From Lysobacterales bacterium (GTDB taxonomy: Bacteria > Pseudomonadota > Gammaproteobacteria > Xanthomonadales > Wenzhouxiangellaceae): a stretch of DNA of 64,000 bases. The notes under the pieces are model-generated. The model ran no database searches and was not told the origin of the DNA. It worked only from the letters and a program-made list of their open reading frames with translations. The stretch lies in NCBI GenBank assembly GCA_002722315.1, contig PBLG01000021.1:1-64000 (forward strand), given 5' to 3'. The position numbers were made by a program, and so were the translations under genes. Positions 41,083-50,409 of this stretch are shown here, piece after piece; the first letter of the stretch is position 1, and each line of letters begins with the position of its first letter.

Positions 41083-41619
41083 ATGCTCTTGAGACAGTCA
41101 AGCATCGTTGCTGCAGCAGCCATCGTGATCACCATCTGGTCCGTATCCGCGGTGGCCGGAACGCCTTCTGGTTGCACCGATCTGGACGGCTTCGCGCCGC
41201 AGCAGGCCGTGGACTTCGAATCCCGGATCCAGCCGATCTTCTCCAACTGCGCCGGATGTCACGGCGAGAACGGGTCGGCAGGGCTCGATCTGCGCCCGGG
41301 CGAGGCTTACGCGAATCTCGTGGGTATCGTATCGACCACCAATCCGCCGCAGGCAAGGGTGCAGCCGTTCGAGCCGGGAGACAGCCTGCTGCTGTCGGCG
41401 GTCAACTGCGACATTACCGGCGGTCCTTCGTTCCAGATGCCGGGCACCGATCCGGCCCAGCGCGCCTTGATACGCGACTGGATCGCCCAGGGTGCGCTAG
41501 CGCGCCCGGCGCCGCGTTCCATTCCGGTGATGAGCCCGATCGGTCTCGGCATCCTTGCCGTGCTGGTCATGCTCATGCCGTTCGTCTGGAGACTTCAAAG
41601 AGTGCGCTCGCGGCTCTGA
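41083..41619 (+). CDS. Secreted CxxCH haem-motif protein with IPTL-CTERM-like tail
   Basis: 178 aa. A signal peptide ends near SAVAGTPSG. A single CAGCH haem-attachment motif (56-60) lies in an FSNCAGCHGENGSAGLDLR context, typical of small c-type cytochrome-like domains. Residues 146-178 begin IPVMSPIGLGI, then a hydrophobic helix and Arg-rich end, closely following the IPTL-CTERM sorting-signal pattern. It probably ends up processed at the envelope. ATG 41083 follows an AAGGA site. Confidence 0.82.
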   Translation: MLLRQSSIVAAAAIVITIWSVSAVAGTPSGCTDLDGFAPQQAVDFESRIQPIFSNCAGCHGENGSAGLDLRPGEAYANLVGIVSTTNPPQARVQPFEPGDSLLLSAVNCDITGGPSFQMPGTDPAQRALIRDWIAQGALARPAPRSIPVMSPIGLGILAVLVMLMPFVWRLQRVRSRL

Positions 41620-41649
41620 CTGTAATGCGGGCTCCACTGGAATCGGCCC

Positions 41650-42078
41650 ATGTCACTCGATCAGCTCTACCAGGCGAAGATTCTCGAGCACAATCGCGCG
41701 CCGCACAACCATTTCGAAATGTCCGATGCCACGCATTCGGCGCGCGGACTGGATGCGCTATGCGGCGACGATATTCGCTTCTGGATTCGCGTCCAGGACG
41801 GACGCGTGGCTGCAGCGAGCTGGTCCGGCGACGCCTGCGCCATCACTACGGCCTCGGCCTCGATGCTGAGTCGCTGGCTTGCGGGGCGTCGCATCGAGGA
41901 GCTTGCGCCTGCGTTCGGGCGCTTCGAGGAACTGCTTGAAGCGGCGAATCAACCCGACGCACCGGAACTCGGTGAAATCAATGCGTTGCGCGCCGTAGGG
42001 CGCTTTCCGTCGCGCAGGCGCAATGCCTTGCTGCCATGGAATGCCGCGCTGGATGCGTTGAAGCCGACCGCAGCCTGA
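41650..42078 (+). CDS. SufU/IscU-like Fe-S scaffold homologue lacking the third cysteine
   Basis: 142 aa of the NifU-N fold. The SufU layout is clear: [15 protein letters not shown], Cys38-Gly-Asp40 (LCGDD), Cys63 in [14 protein letters not shown] and the FPSRRR segment. Where SufU has its third conserved cysteine (family pattern R-x-x-C-A-x-L-x-W) this protein has Asn125 (RRRNALLPW). With only two of three Cys ligands it may not hold a cluster or zinc in the usual way. No other suf gene is nearby. Confidence 0.85.
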   Translation: MSLDQLYQAKILEHNRAPHNHFEMSDATHSARGLDALCGDDIRFWIRVQDGRVAAASWSGDACAITTASASMLSRWLAGRRIEELAPAFGRFEELLEAANQPDAPELGEINALRAVGRFPSRRRNALLPWNAALDALKPTAA

Positions 42079-42181
42079 TCGCGCCAGGGCTTCCCCGATT
42101 TGCAGGGTTTTCACGCCCGACCGGTCATTCTGCGCAGTAGAACGAATTTCACTCAACGCTTCATTGTCCCGAGGAAATCTC

Positions 42182-42775
42182 ATGAGCAGCTTGCGCGAAG
42201 AAATCATGGCGGCAAACGATTCGTATTCCGAGGCATTCGGCGACAAGGGCAAACTGCCGATGCCGCCGGGTCGACGCTTTGCAGTGCTGACCTGCATGGA
42301 TGCGAGACTGGACCCCGCAAAATTTGCCGGGCTGAGCGAAGGCGACGCCCACGTGATCCGGAACGCCGGTGGGCGTGTCAGCGACGACGCGATTCGCTCG
42401 CTGGTGATCTCCTACAAGCTGCTGGGCACCCACGAGTGGTTCGTGATTCATCACACCGACTGTGGCATGGAGACCTTCGACAACGAAACCATGGCCGGCT
42501 TGCTGGAATCAAGCCTGGAGACCGCAACCGTGGACGCGGACGGCTGGCACGATCATGGCGCCGGCCCCGGCAGCGTGGACGGACGGTTTGTCCAGTGGCT
42601 GACGATCTCCGATCGGGAACAGGCGGTGGTCGAAGACGTGCGCCGGATTCGCAACCATTCCCTGGTGCCGGGAACGATCCCGATTCACGGAATGATCTAC
42701 GACTGCGGCAGCGGCCGGTTGATCGAAGTGCCCGAGGCCGATCGGGCGGGCGCAGTCACGGCTGATTCGGGCTGA
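42182..42775 (+). CDS. Beta-class carbonic anhydrase
   Basis: 197 aa. The zinc ligands and dyad are recognisable: Cys-x-Asp-x-Arg in [10 protein letters not shown], then HHTDCGM with His and Cys. Known members interconvert carbon dioxide and bicarbonate. ATG 42182 has GAGGAAA upstream. The 3' end overlaps the convergent dehydrogenase gene by 20 bp, so antisense interaction of the two transcripts is likely. Confidence 0.93.
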   Translation: MSSLREEIMAANDSYSEAFGDKGKLPMPPGRRFAVLTCMDARLDPAKFAGLSEGDAHVIRNAGGRVSDDAIRSLVISYKLLGTHEWFVIHHTDCGMETFDNETMAGLLESSLETATVDADGWHDHGAGPGSVDGRFVQWLTISDREQAVVEDVRRIRNHSLVPGTIPIHGMIYDCGSGRLIEVPEADRAGAVTADSG

Positions 42776-43859
42776 TCCGAAGCACCTTGCCGTCCTCGGC
42801 GTCGATCAGCACGTAAAGCGCTCCGTCAGGCCCGGTCCTGACGTCGCGCAACCGCTCTCCGCGCCCGGCGAGCATGATCTCCTGTTCTTTCGGCCTGCCG
42901 TCGACCAGTTCGACGCGCCTGAGGTGGCGCCCCGCAAGGGCCGAGATGAACAGGTCGCCCGTCCACTGCGGAAACAGACCGCCGCGGTACAGCGTCATGC
43001 CGGACGGCGCGATCGAAGGCGTCCAGACCAGCAGCGGATCGACCATGCCGGGTCGTGTTTCGTAAGGCGAAACGATTGCGCCCGAGTAGTCGATGCCGTG
43101 GGTCGCGACCGGCCAGCCGTAGTTCTCGCCGGCGCGGATCAAGTTGATCTCGTCGCCGCCGCGCGGGCCGTGCTCGTGCTGCCAGATCATGCCGGTTTCG
43201 GCATCGTGAAGCAGGCCCTGAATATTGCGGTGGCCGTAGCTGTAGATCTCCGGCAGCGCATTTTCGATGTCGACGAAAGGGTTGTCTTCCGGCACCGATC
43301 CGTCGGTGTTGATGCGCACGATCTTGCCGAAATGGTTGTCCAGCCGCTGGGCCTGTTCGCGAAAGTCGAACCCGTCGCCCAGGCCGATCAACAATGTGCC
43401 GTCCGGAAGAAATGCCATGCGACCGCCGTAATGCACCGGCGTGTCCTTCGGCGGCGTGGCGGTGAACAGGATTTTCGGGTCGACCAGGCGCATGCCTTCG
43501 AGGCGGGCGCTGATCACGCGCGTGGCATTCGCTTCGGGCGTGCCGTGGGCGAAGGATATGTAGACCAGGCGATTGGTTGCAAAGTCATCGTCGGGCAGCG
43601 CTTCGAACAAACCGCCCTGGCTGGCAGCAAAGACGTCCGGCAGGCCCTGGATCGGGGCTTCCAGCAGTTCGCCGTCGGAGATCACGCGAAGCCGACCCGG
43701 TCGCTCGGTCACCAGGGCCCGTCCATCCGGCAACCATGCGATGGACCAGGGATGGTCCAGGCCGCTTGCCGCAATTTCGATCTGGTAGTCTTGGCCGACG
43801 GCCGTGATGCTGCACAACAACATTGCGGCAGCAACGGCCAGATTCTCGATTCGATTCAT
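42756..43859 (-). CDS. PQQ-dependent sugar dehydrogenase (glucose/sorbosone type)
   Basis: 367 aa with an N-terminal signal peptide ([17 protein letters not shown]). A six-bladed propeller pattern follows, opening [24 protein letters not shown] and holding YGHRNIQGL and [15 protein letters not shown], standard for soluble aldose sugar dehydrogenases. It would oxidise sugars in the periplasm. ATG 43859 is chosen at the signal peptide; the frame extends to 44003 across the 83-bp direct repeat. Confidence 0.92.
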   Translation of the reverse strand: MNRIENLAVAAAMLLCSITAVGQDYQIEIAASGLDHPWSIAWLPDGRALVTERPGRLRVISDGELLEAPIQGLPDVFAASQGGLFEALPDDDFATNRLVYISFAHGTPEANATRVISARLEGMRLVDPKILFTATPPKDTPVHYGGRMAFLPDGTLLIGLGDGFDFREQAQRLDNHFGKIVRINTDGSVPEDNPFVDIENALPEIYSYGHRNIQGLLHDAETGMIWQHEHGPRGGDEINLIRAGENYGWPVATHGIDYSGAIVSPYETRPGMVDPLLVWTPSIAPSGMTLYRGGLFPQWTGDLFISALAGRHLRRVELVDGRPKEQEIMLAGRGERLRDVRTGPDGALYVLIDAEDGKVLRISPNQP

Positions 43860-43880
43860 GGCGGATCCGAAAGTCGGGGA

Positions 43881-43963
43881 ATTGATCCGAATGTAGCAGA
43901 GCCGAGGGGGAATTGGTGACGATGGGTGTGATTCGCGTTGTTCTGGGGCGGGCCATCGCGGTC
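43881..43963. repeat. Left copy of an 83-bp direct repeat
   Basis: Ungapped alignment with 52153-52235 gives 72 of 83 identical bases, same orientation. Shared stretches include ATTGATCCGAATGTAGCA and GGGCCATCGCGGTC. The right copy is the 5' leader and first codons of an intact gene, so this copy looks like a displaced fragment. The two copies bracket about 8.2 kb. Confidence 0.85.
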
Positions 43964-44023
43964 GCGACGGGCTGGTTTCCATCGCTGGTGCGGAATTCGC
44001 CACGAATTGGCCCCGCGCTATAA
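43922..44023 (+). pseudogene. Truncated 5' fragment of the membrane-protein gene at 52194
   Basis: The ATG frame reads MGVIRVVLGRAIAVATGW and then diverges to a TAA at 44021. The intact gene at 52194 reads MGMIRVVLGWAIAVFTTV. Only about the first 14-16 codons match. The TATAAT of the next gene's candidate promoter overlaps its stop codon. Confidence 0.7.
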
Positions 44024-44024
44024 T
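44019..44024 (+). promoter_or_regulatory. Candidate -10 element of the CadC-like regulator gene
   Basis: TATAAT is a perfect -10 hexamer 38 bp before the GTG start at 44063. The -35 position is weak (TTCGCC at 43996 with a 17-bp spacer). Confidence 0.4.
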
Positions 44025-44062
44025 CCGGGTCCCGACAGGTTGTCCCTGATTGGTGACTTATC

Positions 44063-46348
44063 GTGAAAGGCCCTGATCTTTCCGACCAGCCGCAAGCCGA
44101 CCGGCCCCCCGCTGGGTTCCTGATCGGTCCGATTCGTGTGTGTACCGAAAGCGGCCGACTTACAGGTCCGGATGGGGATGTCGTCCAATTGGAGCCCAGG
44201 GTCATGCAGGTGCTGGTCGAACTCGCCTCGCGACCAGACCGGGTCGTGACCCGGCGTCACCTCGAAGACGTCGTCTGGCCCGGCATGATCGTCACCGACG
44301 ACGCACTGTCCCGATGCATTTACCAGTTGCGTCAGACAATCGACTCGCTGCTGCCCGCAGCCCGGAAGAGTGCTGTCATCGAGACGCTGCGCAAGCGCGG
44401 CTATCGGCTCGCGCTTCCGGTCAAGGCGCTGGCCGAGGTTACCGAAGCGGGTACCGACTGCACGCCCGACAACCCGGTACCGGGAAAGCCGGCGGCATGG
44501 ATGCGATCCCGAAGTGCGGTGTTGCTTGCCGCCCTGATCCTGCTTGGCGTCGTGCTGATGGTGAACACCGCGAATCGGCGCAACCCGGCAACCGCTGCAT
44601 TGCCCGCGTCTGTTGCCGTCCTGCCGTTTCTGAATCTTACCGGCGACCCGGGCCTGGAGGCGGTAGCCGATGGATTCACGGAACAGTTGTCGCATGATCT
44701 GGCCAATGTTCCCGGCCTGCGGGTGGCGGCCCGAACCTCGTCGTTTTTCTTCAAGGACAAGTCGATCCAGGCCCACGAAATTGCCGAGCGGATGGGCGTG
44801 GATTCGCTGATCGAGGGAAGCCTTCGGCAGGGCGAAGGCGGACTGCGCGTGACCGTACAGCTCATCGAAAAGGACGGTTTTCACGCCTGGTCGGGCGAAT
44901 ACGATCGTGCGCTGAACGACCCGCTTCGGATGCAGAGCAATATCTCGAGAAATGTCCTCGCGGCGTTGGGTTGGCGCAATCCGGGACCATCCCTGCAACT
45001 TCCCAGCGAGTCGATCGGGAATTTCGAAGCATACGACCGCTACCTCAGGGGCCGGATTCGTATGGCGCGATCCGACGGCAACGCACTTGACGACGCGATG
45101 GCGCTGTTTCGCGAAGCACTCGACCTTGAGTCCGATTACGCCCCCGCCTATACCGGCCTGGCGGATGCCTGGAGCCTCGGAATCTGTCGCAGGTCGGTGG
45201 ATCGCGATGCCGCAATCGGCTCGGCCGAGGACGCCATCCGGCGCGCCATGGCCATCGATGGCAAGCTCGCCGAGGCGCATGCCTCGCGTGGCCTGCTGCA
45301 TTTTTGTTTGAATGAGTATCAACAGGCCGAAGCACCGCTGCGACGGGCGCTGGAATTGAATCCGAACTATCTGAACGCGCACATCTGGCTTGGGCTCTCG
45401 CTGGTCTACCAGGATCGATTCAACGAAGCAGCGGATGCCTACCTGCACGCTCAGGAACGGGATCCGATGGACGACGGCCTGAATCGGAACCTCGGCGCCA
45501 ATCTGCTGTTGAGCGGCCAGCCCGACGCCGGGTTTTCCTACCTGCGAAGAGCCCAGGCGATCGACCCGACCGCTGCCAACACGTACCTGATGCTCGGTGG
45601 CTGGAACCGGATCTACGGCAATCCCGAGCAGTCGCTGGACTGGTCGCGACAGGGGCTGGAGCGCTACCCGGAAAACCTCGCGCTGTTGACCGGGCTCGGC
45701 GCAACCCACCTGCAGCTCGGGAATTTCGAGCGGGCCGAGGAGCTGTTCGAGCAGGCATCGGCGCTGGACCCGGGCGACGTGACTTTACTGTCGAACCGAT
45801 TCCATCTCTATCTTGCCGGCAACGATATTTCAGCCCTGGATCGGCTTCTGTCGCAACAGGATTTCAGGGACGGGCGGTCCAGGCAGGATTTGGTGCTTTT
45901 GAAGTGGGAGTTCTTGCGCGCGCTTATTGATAATGATTTTGAGGTGGTGATTTCCTCGGCCGCGGGCTGGGAGGGTAGCGAAGCGCTCGCCTGCAACGCG
46001 TTCATGGAGCCGGGCGCCAGGCTCTACCTGGCGTTTGCGCTGCGCGAATCCGGCGATACGGCGTCGGCCGATACGATTGTTCGCGAGTGCAGAGAGAAGT
46101 TGCAGCAAACGCGCGCCAACGGCGCCCGATACCCGAAGCTGGCCTATCGTTCCGCGTTGCTGGCGCTGCTGGCCGGCGATCACGACGCTGCCGCGCGAGA
46201 ACTTGCCCAGGCATACGAAATGGGCTGGCGCGACTGCCGGCAGGCCTGGAACGACCCGTTATGGCGCGAGCACCGCATGCGGCCCGAATTCAAACGGATC
46301 TTCGATTCGGCGCTGGCGGAAATGACCGAGGCCAACCCGATTGAGTGA
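44063..46348 (+). CDS. CadC-like transmembrane regulator with TolB-like and TPR domains
   Basis: 761 aa. An OmpR/PhoB-type winged helix (about 25-120; VQLEPRVMQVLVELASRPD and VIETLRKRGYRLA) precedes one membrane helix (about 152-168). A domain like the N-terminal part of TolB-related adenylate-cyclase-associated proteins follows (SVAVLPFLNLTGDPGLEAVADG), and a run of TPR repeats fills the rest. It should bind DNA from the membrane and sense outside through the C-terminal part. It starts at GTG 44063. It is convergent with the repeat-protein operon and lies inside the same direct-repeat bracket, so it is the obvious candidate controller. Confidence 0.88.
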   Translation: MKGPDLSDQPQADRPPAGFLIGPIRVCTESGRLTGPDGDVVQLEPRVMQVLVELASRPDRVVTRRHLEDVVWPGMIVTDDALSRCIYQLRQTIDSLLPAARKSAVIETLRKRGYRLALPVKALAEVTEAGTDCTPDNPVPGKPAAWMRSRSAVLLAALILLGVVLMVNTANRRNPATAALPASVAVLPFLNLTGDPGLEAVADGFTEQLSHDLANVPGLRVAARTSSFFFKDKSIQAHEIAERMGVDSLIEGSLRQGEGGLRVTVQLIEKDGFHAWSGEYDRALNDPLRMQSNISRNVLAALGWRNPGPSLQLPSESIGNFEAYDRYLRGRIRMARSDGNALDDAMALFREALDLESDYAPAYTGLADAWSLGICRRSVDRDAAIGSAEDAIRRAMAIDGKLAEAHASRGLLHFCLNEYQQAEAPLRRALELNPNYLNAHIWLGLSLVYQDRFNEAADAYLHAQERDPMDDGLNRNLGANLLLSGQPDAGFSYLRRAQAIDPTAANTYLMLGGWNRIYGNPEQSLDWSRQGLERYPENLALLTGLGATHLQLGNFERAEELFEQASALDPGDVTLLSNRFHLYLAGNDISALDRLLSQQDFRDGRSRQDLVLLKWEFLRALIDNDFEVVISSAAGWEGSEALACNAFMEPGARLYLAFALRESGDTASADTIVRECREKLQQTRANGARYPKLAYRSALLALLAGDHDAAARELAQAYEMGWRDCRQAWNDPLWREHRMRPEFKRIFDSALAEMTEANPIE

Positions 46349-46433
46349 GGTCTCGATCGAGATTGGGAGCGGCCCATAGCACGCAGGCCAAATGCTACGG
46401 AACAAATCCCTGCCGAAACGTAAAAAAATACAT

Positions 46434-46470
46434 CAGATTCAAAAATCTGTGCAAATCTGTGTAATCTGTG
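46434..46470. repeat. Degenerate phrase repeat (AATCTGTG type) in convergent gap
   Basis: Three successive near-copies of AATCTGTG (CAAATCTGTGTAATCTGTGG) lie between the regulator and the FG-GAP gene, followed by CTTTTTC. The pattern resembles the ATCCGCG phrases at 28510-28696. Confidence 0.35.
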
Positions 46471-46495
46471 GATCGCTTTTTCTTGAGGGCTGAAA

Positions 46496-47905
46496 TCACA
46501 AGCCGCAGCCAGCGAAGTCCTCGCCGCCGTCGGCGAAGATCAGGTCGCCGCACGACCACGCCGAAGCCGCGCCGAGGTTGGTTTGGCCGCCCGGCTCTGC
46601 GAAGGGCCGGCCGAGCATCGCCGCGGTACCTGACAGGGCCGCGCTCCGACCGACATTTTCAAACGGCTGGTCGCCGGCCGCCACCAGCTTCTGGCGGAAA
46701 CTCCATTCGCCTGCGGGCGAGCGGGTGAAGAAATAGCCGGCACCGCGACTCAGCACGTCGCCGTCAGCGGCGTTCGGTGCACCGATCAGGGCACTGCCCC
46801 CGGTATGCGACACGCTGAACCCAAATGAATCGCCACTCTGGCCATCCGGGGGCGTCAGTTTCGCTTCGAAATTCCATGGGGCTTGCTCGGCACTGATGAA
46901 TTCGCGCCGGAAAACATACGCAGCGCCGATGTTTTCATGGTCGACGGCACCGGCAATGATGATATCTCCTACAATCGCGGTGCCCTGGGAGAAAGCGCCG
47001 AGGTTGTCCGACTGGGCGCCGTCGGGCGCGGCCAGTTTCCCTGCCCAGATCCATGTGCCGAACGTGGGCGTGACACGATCGAAGTGGAATACATAGATCA
47101 CTCCCTGATCCTGGAATGCCGCATCGCTTCCCGGTGAGCCGACCGCAATCGTATCGCCGGAAATTGAAACGCTGGAGGCGAACTGGTCGAAAGGCATACC
47201 ACCGTCCGGCACCGTCAGCTTTGCTGTTTGAACCCAGGTGCTGTTGTCGCCCGAGCTTCGATGAACGTAGGCCGCGCCGCGTGATTGTTCACCGTCGATG
47301 GAGATCAGATCGCTTCCCACGACGATCACGTGACCGTCGATGGCCACGCTACGGCCAAATTCGTCACCGCCCGCGCCGTCGAATGCGGTCAGCCTGGCCT
47401 GCTCGGTCCACTGCCCGGTCGCGGGATCGCGCGTGAACACGTAGGCCGCGCCCTGATCCGGGATGAAATCCACATCGGTTTTCGGTGCGCCAACCACGAT
47501 GGTGTCGCCGGATACCGCGACGCTTTGCCCGAACAGGCCGAAATTCGATCCGTCGCTTGCAACCAGGGTGTCGGTCGCGGTCCACTGTCCCGCCGCGCGT
47601 TCGAAAACCACGGCCTTGCCGGGTCGGGCAGCCCCGACGATTGCGGATGGCACCCCGACGACGGCGACATTGTTATCGATGGCTACGGCGGTACCGAAAT
47701 TGCCGGACGCGCCGTCGTCGGGGTCGAGTAACAGCGTTTCGTCAACCAGCGGCATATCGCCGGCGAACGCAAGCCCGCCGGCCGGGGAGATGCAGGCGAT
47801 CAAGGCAACGAGTGCGGAAAGAATGGCGTGCGGTACGCGCGGGTCACGCTGGCCGACCCGCGGCATTGCAGGGTAGTTCAGAGGTTGATTGGAATGGTGC
47901 ATCAT
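46496..47905 (-). CDS. Secreted FG-GAP-type beta-propeller protein with degenerate C-terminal tag
   Basis: 469 aa with a signal peptide near 27-48 (ILSALVALIACISPAGGLAFA). Seven or so blades repeat the pattern GDxFGxSVAIxGDxIVVGAP..(D)..GAAYVF, as in FG-GAP/integrin-alpha-like propellers. It ends LIFADGGEDFAGCGL, a possible variant of the F-x-D-x-F-E tail. ATG 47905 follows GGAGGCAGGAAG. It is the last gene of a five-gene operon and starts 24 bp after the third repeat-protein gene ends. Confidence 0.85.
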   Translation of the reverse strand: MMHHSNQPLNYPAMPRVGQRDPRVPHAILSALVALIACISPAGGLAFAGDMPLVDETLLLDPDDGASGNFGTAVAIDNNVAVVGVPSAIVGAARPGKAVVFERAAGQWTATDTLVASDGSNFGLFGQSVAVSGDTIVVGAPKTDVDFIPDQGAAYVFTRDPATGQWTEQARLTAFDGAGGDEFGRSVAIDGHVIVVGSDLISIDGEQSRGAAYVHRSSGDNSTWVQTAKLTVPDGGMPFDQFASSVSISGDTIAVGSPGSDAAFQDQGVIYVFHFDRVTPTFGTWIWAGKLAAPDGAQSDNLGAFSQGTAIVGDIIIAGAVDHENIGAAYVFRREFISAEQAPWNFEAKLTPPDGQSGDSFGFSVSHTGGSALIGAPNAADGDVLSRGAGYFFTRSPAGEWSFRQKLVAAGDQPFENVGRSAALSGTAAMLGRPFAEPGGQTNLGAASAWSCGDLIFADGGEDFAGCGL

Positions 47906-47929
47906 CTTCCTGCCTCCGCGAAGGTGGGT

Positions 47930-49174
47930 TCAAGGGACAACCAGGTAGGGCAGGCAAATCGCCAGACATGCGACGCTGGCATCGTTTGAATTGCTTACCC
48001 GTGCCTGCAAGAACCATTGGTTCGCTGCAATTGCCACCCGGCACTCGCCCAATTCGTCCGGGCCATCAAGATTGCTCTGCTCGACCTGCGACAGCATGCA
48101 CAAACTATTAGAGGTCAACGTCATGAACCGTGTGTCCAGACCGTCTCCACCTGCCACAAACGTAAAAAATTCCGAGAATGGACCGAAGTCGGCGATGCCC
48201 TGGCTGTCGCTTTCGCAAGTGACCGAACCATCGCTTTGCACAGTCCGTATTGACGCCTCTGCCGGACAAGTCCCGTCGATGCGGCGTTGCACCTCGGCGC
48301 TGTTGATGTCCGCCGCCCCCACGCTGTTGGGCTGGATCTTGAACGAATTGACCGCATTGGTCGATATTTCGCTCGAGCCCACGGCGTTAGTGGCGATTTC
48401 TGCCGCGCCCACGGCATCGGCGGCAATCTCGGACGCGCCCACCGCTGCGGCGGAGATGTGATGCTTTTCCACCGCGTTTTCGGCGATCTGGTCGGAACCC
48501 ACCGCTCCGGTCGCGATCTTGCCCGCGTCCACGGCGGCGTCGGCGATCTGATCGGCGCCCACCGCCGCGAATTGGATTTCGCTTGCGCCGACCGCGCCAT
48601 TCTGCAGTTTGGTATTGCCCACGGCGTTTGCGGCAATCGCTGCGCTGCCAACGCCGCCGGGGGCAAAGTCCGCGTTGGCCACGGCGCCGTCGACAATGCT
48701 CGCGCTGTCCACGCCGCCGGCGCCGATCGCCTGTGCCAGGACCGCACTCGGTGCGGCGCTTACCGACTGGCGCGGGCCCAGCAAGGTAAAGTCGCCGTCG
48801 CCGCTCGGGCGAACGCGGATTTCCATCCACAATTCCTCGTCCATGCTCAACGCGCCGTCGAAGTCCAACCCGACGCGGAATCTCCCGTCGCCAGCGATCA
48901 GCCCGATTACCAATTCATCCGGCGCGATCGGCGCACCGTCTTGCGCGTTCGCGAACAGCGAGAACTGAAAGTCGAAACTGCCCGCCGCCGGCGCGCCGGC
49001 TTCCAGCAGGCGGCCCTGATAAATAAAGCGGGGATTCTGCGCATGGCTCCATTCAGCGGCGCCGAGTACCGCCACAAGCACGGCAAGGCAAATCGCGGCG
49101 GGCCTTGCAATCCGGAACCTTGTGCGCCAGCCACGGCTTGCGGGCCAATCGAATTTCGGCATACCGGCCATCAT
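47930..49174 (-). CDS. Secreted decapeptide-repeat protein, paralogue 3
   Basis: 414 aa in four parts. These are a signal peptide (ICLAVLVAVLGAAEWSHA), an N-domain opening FIYQGRLLEAGAPAAG, exactly 14 ten-residue repeats (about 154-293) of type AVGxxxIxxx, and a Cys-containing C-domain (LCMLS, CLAICL). ATG 49174 is chosen because it overlaps the preceding stop as ATGA; the frame runs upstream to 49282 inside the previous gene. The function of this architecture is unknown to me. Repeats and cysteines suggest an extended, disulfide-capped surface or secreted fibre. Confidence 0.8.
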   Translation of the reverse strand: MMAGMPKFDWPASRGWRTRFRIARPAAICLAVLVAVLGAAEWSHAQNPRFIYQGRLLEAGAPAAGSFDFQFSLFANAQDGAPIAPDELVIGLIAGDGRFRVGLDFDGALSMDEELWMEIRVRPSGDGDFTLLGPRQSVSAAPSAVLAQAIGAGGVDSASIVDGAVANADFAPGGVGSAAIAANAVGNTKLQNGAVGASEIQFAAVGADQIADAAVDAGKIATGAVGSDQIAENAVEKHHISAAAVGASEIAADAVGAAEIATNAVGSSEISTNAVNSFKIQPNSVGAADINSAEVQRRIDGTCPAEASIRTVQSDGSVTCESDSQGIADFGPFSEFFTFVAGGDGLDTRFMTLTSNSLCMLSQVEQSNLDGPDELGECRVAIAANQWFLQARVSNSNDASVACLAICLPYLVVP

Positions 49175-50409
49175 GGAATCACCACTTTTTCCAGGCAGAT
49201 CGCGGCGCAGAAAGCATCCTCGTCGTTTTCCGGGGCAACCGCTCTCAGCGTCCACAGGCCGCCACTGACCAGAATCTCGCAAATCGCGCGTTCAAAAGAG
49301 CCATCGATATCGCGGAAAGCCACACCCGAAAGCATGCACAGATGGCTATTCACGGATTCCATGGCCACCACTTGCTCGCCGCCGCCGTCCAGGACCGGAG
49401 CGCTGAAGGACGACGGACTGGTCAGACCGATAATTCCCTGACTGTCGGTTTCGCAATTCACCGTACCAGGGGTCCCAACGGTTCGTATCGAAGCGCCCGC
49501 CGGACATGTGCCGGTCACTCTGCGCTGGACCTGGTTGACGAAGATATTCGCGGCGCCCACGCTGCCATCCTGGATTTCCGCGCTGCCCACTGCGTTGTCG
49601 GAGATTTCGCTGCTACCCACCGCACTGGGGCCGATTTCGGCACTGCCCACCGCACCGGCGGCGATTTCGCTTGCGCCGACCGCATCCGCGGTGATTTCGC
49701 TGGCGCCCACCGCATCCGCGGCGATTTCGGCGGTGCCAACGGCATTGTTCGCGATTTTCCCGAACCCGACTGCGTTGGCGGCAATTTTATCCGCGCCTAC
49801 CGCGCCGCTCTGGATCTTCGCCGCGCTCACCGCGCTGCCTTGAATATGGTTTGCACCCACCGCGCCGGCGGCAATGGCCGTGCTGCCAATGGCTCCAGGG
49901 GCTATATCATTGCCGCCGATACTGCCGTCGGCGATGCTCGCGGAATCCACTGCGCCGGGACCGGCGATCCGCGCCAGCGCGGCGCGCGGCGCCGGCCGAA
50001 CCCGCTGGCGCGGGCTGAGCGGCACGAAGGTCGCTTGACCGGAACGCCGGACCCGGATTTCCAGCCACGACTCGGTGGCGGCAAGCGCCGAGGCGCCAAA
50101 ATCCAGATCGACGCTGAATACGCCGCCGCCGACCGCCTGGCCTGCTGTTGACTGCTCCGCTCCCAACTGCGCGCCGCCCGAAGGAGCATCGAACAACGCG
50201 AACTGGAAATCGAACATTCCCGTCGCCGGTGCGCCGTTGTCGTGCAAAAAGCCCTGGTAACTGAACGTCGTATCCTGCGCCGTCGCCGCATGCACGACAC
50301 CAAGCAACACGACCAGCGGCATTGCGCGGACGAGCCTACCGAGCTGTGCGACGCAATGCATACCGGGCCACGAGATTGTTGCGGGCTTGACGGCTACGCG
50401 ACCCATCAT
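49171..50409 (-). CDS. Secreted decapeptide-repeat protein, paralogue 2
   Basis: 412 aa with the same plan: signal peptide (MPLVVLLGVVHAATAQ), N-domain FSYQGFLHDNGAPATG, 14 decapeptides (about 153-292, consensus AVGASEIAAD) and C-domain with LCMLS, CEILVSG and AAICL. ATG 50409 overlaps the upstream stop (ATGA), and its own stop overlaps the next start the same way. Paralogues 2 and 3 are similar throughout, including the last residues (VVIP against LVVP). The outer frame start at 50445 lies inside paralogue 1 and is rejected. Confidence 0.8.
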   Translation of the reverse strand: MMGRVAVKPATISWPGMHCVAQLGRLVRAMPLVVLLGVVHAATAQDTTFSYQGFLHDNGAPATGMFDFQFALFDAPSGGAQLGAEQSTAGQAVGGGVFSVDLDFGASALAATESWLEIRVRRSGQATFVPLSPRQRVRPAPRAALARIAGPGAVDSASIADGSIGGNDIAPGAIGSTAIAAGAVGANHIQGSAVSAAKIQSGAVGADKIAANAVGFGKIANNAVGTAEIAADAVGASEITADAVGASEIAAGAVGSAEIGPSAVGSSEISDNAVGSAEIQDGSVGAANIFVNQVQRRVTGTCPAGASIRTVGTPGTVNCETDSQGIIGLTSPSSFSAPVLDGGGEQVVAMESVNSHLCMLSGVAFRDIDGSFERAICEILVSGGLWTLRAVAPENDEDAFCAAICLEKVVIP

